Shown piece by piece: positions 36,280 to 40,942 of a DNA stretch of 40,942 nucleotides. The translations under genes were made by a program, and so were the position numbers. The stretch is from the NCBI GenBank assembly GCA_030426925.1, contig JAUHXT010000010.1, forward strand, positions 1 to 40,942. The letters run 5' to 3'. How positions within the stretch are numbered: position 1 is the first letter of the stretch; each line of letters starts with the position of its first letter. The notes beneath the pieces are model-generated. The model saw only the letters and a program-made list of their open reading frames with translations. It had not been told where the DNA came from and did no database searches. This stretch comes from Alphaproteobacteria bacterium (GTDB lineage Bacteria > Pseudomonadota > Alphaproteobacteria > Micavibrionales > Micavibrionaceae).

Positions 36280-37866
36280 ATGAGAAAAGTCGTAAAAGAC
36301 GTCAAGCGCGGTAACTGGCGCTATATTCAAACGGTAAAGGATAAGCCCGAGTACCGGGGTGAATCTCTGTCCAGAGACACCATTACCTTCATGGGGGTAT
36401 TTAATATATCTGATAGCGGCCTGATGAGCCGCCTGATCGACGCTATAAAAAGAGATAATACCCTGGGCCGTGAAGAAAGAAGACTGATTGAACGGGACTT
36501 AAAAACCGTTTTCCCCCCGTCCTTAATCGGCGAAGCTTTAACTTCACTGGACTGCAAGGCTGAATGGTATGTCCACGAAGGCAAAGATCAACCGCACCCG
36601 CATACTGTAACAAAGCCTGTAAGGCCCTATTCCGGCGGATCTGCTTCGCAGGCATTTACAAATAGCCAGCCAAAACAAAAAAAGAAAAAGACCAGAGCAA
36701 AACCCCAAAACCCTGCCGACAAGCCCAAAAGGGTCCGTGCAGCATTTACTGCAAGCACCCACAACTTACCGGAAAGAGATATAGAAATAGGCCCTTGGGC
36801 ATACGACGCACAATCAGATAAGATTAGTTTTACAGATACGAACAACAATGAATCTGAAGTCTTATTAACGCCTGCATGCCGTACATTATTTCTGAAAATC
36901 ATGTCCTCTCACCCACGGCCCGTTCCGATTACGCAGATGTCCGACCACTTATACGGTGCCAGGACAAAAGCAAAAATCAGTTCGACTAGCAGCACTTACG
37001 AGCGCATGATCGAAAGCCTGGAAGAACAATACCCCGGGTCCAGCATGCACTTTGCAAACCGTGACCTGAACGGCTTTCGCATATCCGCTGCAATCGGAAG
37101 ACCCAAACCTGACCTTACAAAAAAAACAACCATTGCTCATGGCCCCTGGGCATATGACAGCGATAAAGAATATTTGTTTTTAAATGAAAGGGTCATCGAC
37201 CCACAGCCAAAGACCAGGGCTGCCCTCATTGCCCTAATCAACGCTTTTCCGGAAGGAATAGAAGCAAAACCATTGGCAGATATTGTATATGGCGAAGACC
37301 AGCAAAAACGCCGGGATGGATCTGACACAAATCAAAATCTTGATCATGTCATAAGAAGTTATAACACCATCACAACAAAGAAGAACAAGGGAACACCTCC
37401 TCCTTTCTGGTACAGCGCCCCTTTGGGAGCCTATATGTTGAATGTGCCATTGGATAACATCGGACCGGTTCAGGCTGCCGCTATGAAATTGATAGAAATA
37501 GATGACATCACTGTCTCACTGGCACAGGCAAGAATTTGGCACAAAGGAAATCCTTTACAAAAGCTGGGAAAGAAAACATGGCTGGCGTTTTCAAAACTGC
37601 TTGAAAAGCAAGGACAGTTTGTAACATCGCGGGAACTGGGCGCTGCCATTTATGGTGAAGTAAGTGATAAAAACACCACAAACGCCAAACAGGTTATGAG
37701 TGAATTGAGAAAAGGGTTAAACAGCCTGGAACCGGATCTGGGCAAGCGGCTTCTGCGTGCGGACGGCCAGCTTGGCTATATTCTGTGCCCTGACGACTTT
37801 AATTACGATGCGGCCTTCAGACGCGCCAAACTGGCCCGAAAAGCAAACAAAGAGCCCCATCCGTAA
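36280..37866 (+). CDS. protein with three tandem winged-helix (OmpR/PhoB-like) modules
   Basis: The product is 528 residues from ATG 36280; TTG at 36244 in the same frame would add 12, and neither has a clear ribosome binding site. After an N-terminal region and a basic linker (KQKKKKTRAK), three repeated modules follow at about residues 169-271, 286-390 and 411-504. Each has a beta strand with GPWAYD or RIWHKG, a helix at a position like TPACRTLFLKIM, TRAALIALINAF and TWLAFSKLLEK, a turn and helix with SDHLYG, ADIVYG or LGAAIYG, a recognition-type helix, and a wing ending FRIS, YMLN or GYIL. This is the pattern of OmpR/PhoB DNA-binding domains. There is no receiver or membrane part. It probably binds DNA at repeated sites. 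Confidence 0.72.
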   Translation: MRKVVKDVKRGNWRYIQTVKDKPEYRGESLSRDTITFMGVFNISDSGLMSRLIDAIKRDNTLGREERRLIERDLKTVFPPSLIGEALTSLDCKAEWYVHEGKDQPHPHTVTKPVRPYSGGSASQAFTNSQPKQKKKKTRAKPQNPADKPKRVRAAFTASTHNLPERDIEIGPWAYDAQSDKISFTDTNNNESEVLLTPACRTLFLKIMSSHPRPVPITQMSDHLYGARTKAKISSTSSTYERMIESLEEQYPGSSMHFANRDLNGFRISAAIGRPKPDLTKKTTIAHGPWAYDSDKEYLFLNERVIDPQPKTRAALIALINAFPEGIEAKPLADIVYGEDQQKRRDGSDTNQNLDHVIRSYNTITTKKNKGTPPPFWYSAPLGAYMLNVPLDNIGPVQAAAMKLIEIDDITVSLAQARIWHKGNPLQKLGKKTWLAFSKLLEKQGQFVTSRELGAAIYGEVSDKNTTNAKQVMSELRKGLNSLEPDLGKRLLRADGQLGYILCPDDFNYDAAFRRAKLARKANKEPHP

Positions 37867-37904
37867 GTCCGCCCCCCTGCCTCCACCTGTTTCATAAAGA
37901 TTTC

Positions 37905-37932
37905 TTGACGAATTTCTTATTTTTCATATATA
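37905..37932 (+). promoter_or_regulatory. promoter placing transcription start at the ATG at 37939
   Basis: TTGACG (37905-37910, 5 of 6) and TATATA (37927-37932, 4 of 6) are 16 nt apart, and 6 nt separate the -10 from the ATG at 37939. No ribosome binding site is seen. The spacing matches two other genes in this window, at 3790 and 12748. Confidence 0.5.
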
Positions 37933-37938
37933 TAAAAC

Positions 37939-38470
37939 ATGGGCAATATTATCGATTTAAACCAGCACAGGCCGAAAACACACGATGCGACATCATCGGT
38001 CGGAGCAGGGCTACAAAAACTTCTATCAGAGGTTTTTGACCTGATAAGCCCAAAGCCCACCAGATTTGATCAAATGGTCGAACGCGAGTTCCGCAGAGCG
38101 CAGCAAAACCCCAGAAACGCTTTATTTGTTGTCGCACGTGCTTCTTCGCCGGATTTCCAGGGACGCCATCATCAATGTTTTGCGGTAAAAATTTCTGCGC
38201 CGGGATGAAGTCCTGCAGGAAATTGCCGATACATGCGGGCCGATTATTGCAGCGCTTCCCTTGCGCGATGAAAAAGGACACAACAAAGAATTCTATGCAC
38301 GTGATATGTGGGGCCCGATGGGAAAAATTGGAAGATCCATGCCTATGCTGGATGCCCCGAAAATCCATTCCAGTGTTAAATTCGTGCCGCTACCGCCACT
38401 CCCCGGCAGGGACAGGATACGTTCGAACACTCCGCCACCGCCAAGACCCGGCGGCGGATGGGCGGCATAA
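37939..38470 (+). pseudogene. hypothetical gene with a frameshift in an A run
   Basis: The first frame runs from ATG 37939 and stops at 38208 after 89 residues (MGNIIDLNQHRPKTHDATSS...). A second frame, one base ahead, is open from about 38187 to 38470 and continues with KFLRRDEVLQEIADTCG and IIAALPLRDEKGHNKEFYARD, ending in a Pro-rich tail. Removing one base from the A5 run at 38187-38191 joins them into one protein of 176 residues. The gene could be broken, the base could be a sequencing error, or a ribosome could slip there. The intermediate region also has a plausible second-frame translation, so the exact point is not certain. No known family. Confidence 0.55.
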
Positions 38471-38486
38471 AACCAATCGAAATGAA

Positions 38487-39875
38487 TTAAATATGTATCG
38501 GGCGGCCATGTACGGCCAGCGCCGCTTCCTTGATCACTTCTTCCAGTGTCGGGTGCGCATGACATGTGCGGGCAATGTCTTCGGCTGATCCGCCAAATTC
38601 CATGACGGCCGCAACTTCGGCAATCAACGTACCCGCTTCTGGCCCGATAATATGACAGCCCAGAACGCGATCGGTTTTGGCATCCGCAAGAATTTTCACA
38701 AACCCTTCCGTATCACCCATCGCGCGCGCGCGGCCATTGGCCATGAACGGAAATTTTCCAGCCTTGTACGCAACACCTTCTTCTTTCAGCTGCGCTTCGG
38801 TCTTGCCGATATTCGCGACTTCCGGCCATGTGTAAACCACGCCGGGGATCAGGTTGTAATCAATGTGACCGGATTGCCCGGCCAGCATTTCCGCAAGCAC
38901 CACGCCTTCTTCTTCCGCTTTGTGTGCCAGCATCGGTCCGGCGATCACGTCGCCAATCGCATACACGCCGTCAACATTGGTTTTGAAATGCGCATCGGTT
39001 TTAATACGGCCGCGATCGTCGGTTTCAACGCCCGCTTTGTCGAGGCCCAGCGCATCCGTATACGGCTTGCGCCCGACAGCAACCAGCAGGATATCAACGG
39101 ACAGCTTTTCTTCGGCGCCGCCTTTGGCTGGCTCCATCGTAATGTCCACGCCCTTTGCGCTTGATTTCGCACTGGTGACTTTCGTGCTGACTTTAAAGTC
39201 CATGCCCTGCTTGCTGAAAATCTTGCGGCTCTCTTTGCGCACTTCATCATCCATGCCCGGCAGGATTTCATCCATAAATTCAATAACGCTGACCTTCGCA
39301 CCAAGACGCGACCACACGGACGCCATCTCAAGGCCGATCACACCGCCGCCGATGACCGCCATACTGCCGGGAACTTTGTCCAGCTCCAGCGCACCTGTGG
39401 AGGATACAATTTTCTTTTCGTCAATTTCGATACCCGGAAGGGAAATTACATCGGAACCCGTGGCAATAATGATGTTCTTGGCATCGTATGCTTTGCCGTC
39501 TACATCGACTTTGCCGCCGCCCAGCAATTTGCCGGCGCCTTTCAGCCAGTCGACCTTGTTCTTCTTGAACAGGAACTCAATCCCCTTGGTGTTATCACCG
39601 ACAACACCGTCCTTGAATTTCATCATGGCCTTCAGGTCAAGCTTCACACCCGTCATCTTGATGCCCATCGTTTCCATCTTGCCATGCGCTTCATGATATT
39701 TTTCAGAAGCGGACAACAAGGCCTTGGAAGGAATACAGCCGATATTCAGGCACGTACCGCCCAGCGTCTCACGCTTTTCAACACAGGCCACCTTCATGCC
39801 CAGCTGGGCCGCACGAATCGCGCAAACATAGCCGCCAGGGCCGGAACCGATAACAATCACATCGTAGGATGACAT
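38487..39875 (-). CDS. lpdA: dihydrolipoamide dehydrogenase
   Basis: E3 of the pyruvate and 2-oxoglutarate dehydrogenase complexes and of the glycine cleavage system; it reoxidises dihydrolipoamide with FAD and NAD. The 462-residue protein has the FAD motif GSGPGGY (residues 10-16), the redox Cys pair C42 and C47 (GGTCLNIGCIPSK), a second Rossmann motif GGGVIGLEMA, and the C-terminal His441-Glu446 pair (HAHPTLEE) supplied to the partner subunit. AAGGAG precedes the ATG. It stands alone, convergent with the frameshifted gene, so the specific complex it serves cannot be told. Confidence 0.98.
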   Translation of the reverse strand: MSSYDVIVIGSGPGGYVCAIRAAQLGMKVACVEKRETLGGTCLNIGCIPSKALLSASEKYHEAHGKMETMGIKMTGVKLDLKAMMKFKDGVVGDNTKGIEFLFKKNKVDWLKGAGKLLGGGKVDVDGKAYDAKNIIIATGSDVISLPGIEIDEKKIVSSTGALELDKVPGSMAVIGGGVIGLEMASVWSRLGAKVSVIEFMDEILPGMDDEVRKESRKIFSKQGMDFKVSTKVTSAKSSAKGVDITMEPAKGGAEEKLSVDILLVAVGRKPYTDALGLDKAGVETDDRGRIKTDAHFKTNVDGVYAIGDVIAGPMLAHKAEEEGVVLAEMLAGQSGHIDYNLIPGVVYTWPEVANIGKTEAQLKEEGVAYKAGKFPFMANGRARAMGDTEGFVKILADAKTDRVLGCHIIGPEAGTLIAEVAAVMEFGGSAEDIARTCHAHPTLEEVIKEAALAVHGRPIHI

Positions 39876-39990
39876 AAAATTTTCTCCTTATATCCTGCGC
39901 GAAAAAAGCTAAAGGAAACAGGGAAAAAAGCAAGGGCGAAAAGCACTTAGTCTTGGTAAATACCCTTAGATAAAACCTTTAAAATCAGGA

Positions 39991-40942
39991 TTATGGACCA
40001 TCGTAACGCATAACAGCAGGGCGTTGTCTTTCTAGCTGAACACTCTTCAGATAAGATTGATGCTTCTGATTAATAATATCACAGGCATGACGTGCAGTTG
40101 GCACAACGATGATATCCTCTTCCAGTATATGCTTGGGCAGGATTTCCAAAAACGGATCCATCAGGCACCTTTGACCTTCCGGACCTGGCTGCACGCTATT
40201 AACAATAATGAGTTTTTGCCCCTGCAGGTGAGGAGCGTCTGCATGTTTTGCACGCAGCCAGCGCACGATTTCCTGATACGTTCCAATCCCCGGTGCCATA
40301 GCGACAGAAATATTGGAACGAAAAATGCTGGTCATACGGTCATCAAAATCACGTTCCACCGCCATAAACTTATTTGATTGTTTTTGTATGTCTTTCGGGT
40401 CGAGGCAGGAACCTTCGAACTGCAACGTCCGTGGCATCTGAATTGCTGAAAGATGACAATAATCTGGCTCGTGAGAATGCTGCCCCATAAAACGCAACAC
40501 ACCACGGCTCACAGCCCCCATAATACCATAATTGCCTCCGCCGGTACGCACATGCATTCCTTTGCTGGCACACCAATAGCCTAACTCTTCGGCTTCACGG
40601 ATGTATGCATCTACACGTGTTCCGGCAGATCCTAAAACAGATACCTCGAACATATCTGTCCGGTCGGCCCCATAAGATTCTGCTTCGTATTTCGGTATTG
40701 CAATGCGCTCGTCACGTCCCGCTTCCGCTTTTTTTCGAATGTGCTCCACCAGATTTTCATCATCTGGAGAAAATTGGCTATAAAGAAAGTCCGGCTCTTG
40801 CTTTACAAAATTCTTTTCGTGAAGATATTTCGTCAGCATAATAAACTTTAGCCACGGATCCTCGGCTGGATCGATCTCTTTGAGAAACTGGATAAAGGCC
40901 TCTTCAACATTCGGATCATCCCAGTCAAGATCGCCATTGGAA
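39991..40942 (-). CDS. LOG-family Rossmann-fold nucleotide-binding protein, partial
   Basis: The reading frame runs through the right window edge; an ATG at 40839 is internal, since the upstream codons (LDWDDPNVEEAFIQFLKEID and beyond) continue without a stop. The visible part of 317 residues has a Rossmann core with VSVLGSAGTRVDAYI, the phosphate-loop GGGNYGIMGAVSRG and PGIGTYQE, a variant of the PGGxGTxxE motif of LOG or lysine-decarboxylase-like proteins. Such proteins often release free cytokinin bases or act on nucleoside monophosphates, but the activity of this one is not established. The C-terminal helices end in RPAVMRYDGP. Confidence 0.8.
   Translation of the reverse strand, partial: SNGDLDWDDPNVEEAFIQFLKEIDPAEDPWLKFIMLTKYLHEKNFVKQEPDFLYSQFSPDDENLVEHIRKKAEAGRDERIAIPKYEAESYGADRTDMFEVSVLGSAGTRVDAYIREAEELGYWCASKGMHVRTGGGNYGIMGAVSRGVLRFMGQHSHEPDYCHLSAIQMPRTLQFEGSCLDPKDIQKQSNKFMAVERDFDDRMTSIFRSNISVAMAPGIGTYQEIVRWLRAKHADAPHLQGQKLIIVNSVQPGPEGQRCLMDPFLEILPKHILEEDIIVVPTARHACDIINQKHQSYLKSVQLERQRPAVMRYDGP

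Noticed and set aside
38920-39696. 258-residue open frame on the plus strand
   Set aside because: Antisense to lpdA; Ser/Pro/Thr-rich, as shadows of this codon bias are.

Overview
The window looks like a chromosomal segment of a moderately GC-rich alphaproteobacterium. The evidence is an F1-ATPase operon in the order atpH-A-G-D-C, a class I lysyl-tRNA synthetase, a DUF484 gene upstream of xerC, small zinc-finger DksA-type and cold-shock genes, and two families of short interspersed palindromes of the kind common in this class. Several hypothetical genes, above all the tandem pilin-like pair, resemble what I remember from Micavibrio-like lineages, but that placement is a guess from memory. No tRNA, rRNA, CRISPR array, prophage or insertion sequence was seen.

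Layout: 1-508 holds the 5' end of a leftward gene cut by the window edge and an AT-rich intergenic stretch. 509-3790 is a run of small exported or unknown proteins around a cold-shock gene with a long leader, ending at a leftward gene of unknown function. 3834-7081 holds uvrB, a 33-residue membrane peptide abutting it, and a divergent DUF481 outer-membrane protein. 7082-8464 is a leftward block with a response regulator, a possible HPt partner and a small unknown. 8577-11095 holds two convergent genes of unknown function. 11115-14574 has lysS, two paralogous pilin-like genes and a dksA-type gene. 14599-16304 has an MscS channel and a cytochrome c. 16389-21394 is a rightward series: a DinG/XPD-like helicase, then pabB and pabC for 4-aminobenzoate (folate) synthesis, overlapping by 4 nt.

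21391-26447 is the leftward F1-ATPase operon, with a double-hairpin repeat between atpD and atpC. Upstream lies a TraX-like membrane protein, then a rightward membrane-anchored spermidine-synthase-like protein, a second palindromic repeat and priA facing it. 31261-38470 is a rightward series: fsa, a small exported protein, DUF484, a PH-like membrane protein, an orphan gene, xerC, a small unknown, a protein made of three winged-helix modules, and a frameshifted gene. The window ends with leftward lpdA and a LOG-family Rossmann protein cut by the right edge.

Most of the recognisable genes are housekeeping: DNA repair and replication restart (uvrB, priA, helicase, xerC), translation (lysS), energy (F1-ATPase, cytochrome c, lpdA), folate and carbon metabolism. 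The less ordinary material is the tandem winged-helix protein, the pilin-like pair, the peptide coupled to uvrB, and at least three genes whose promoter elements place the transcription start at the start codon (candidate leaderless mRNAs). Three convergent gene pairs also share their stop codons.
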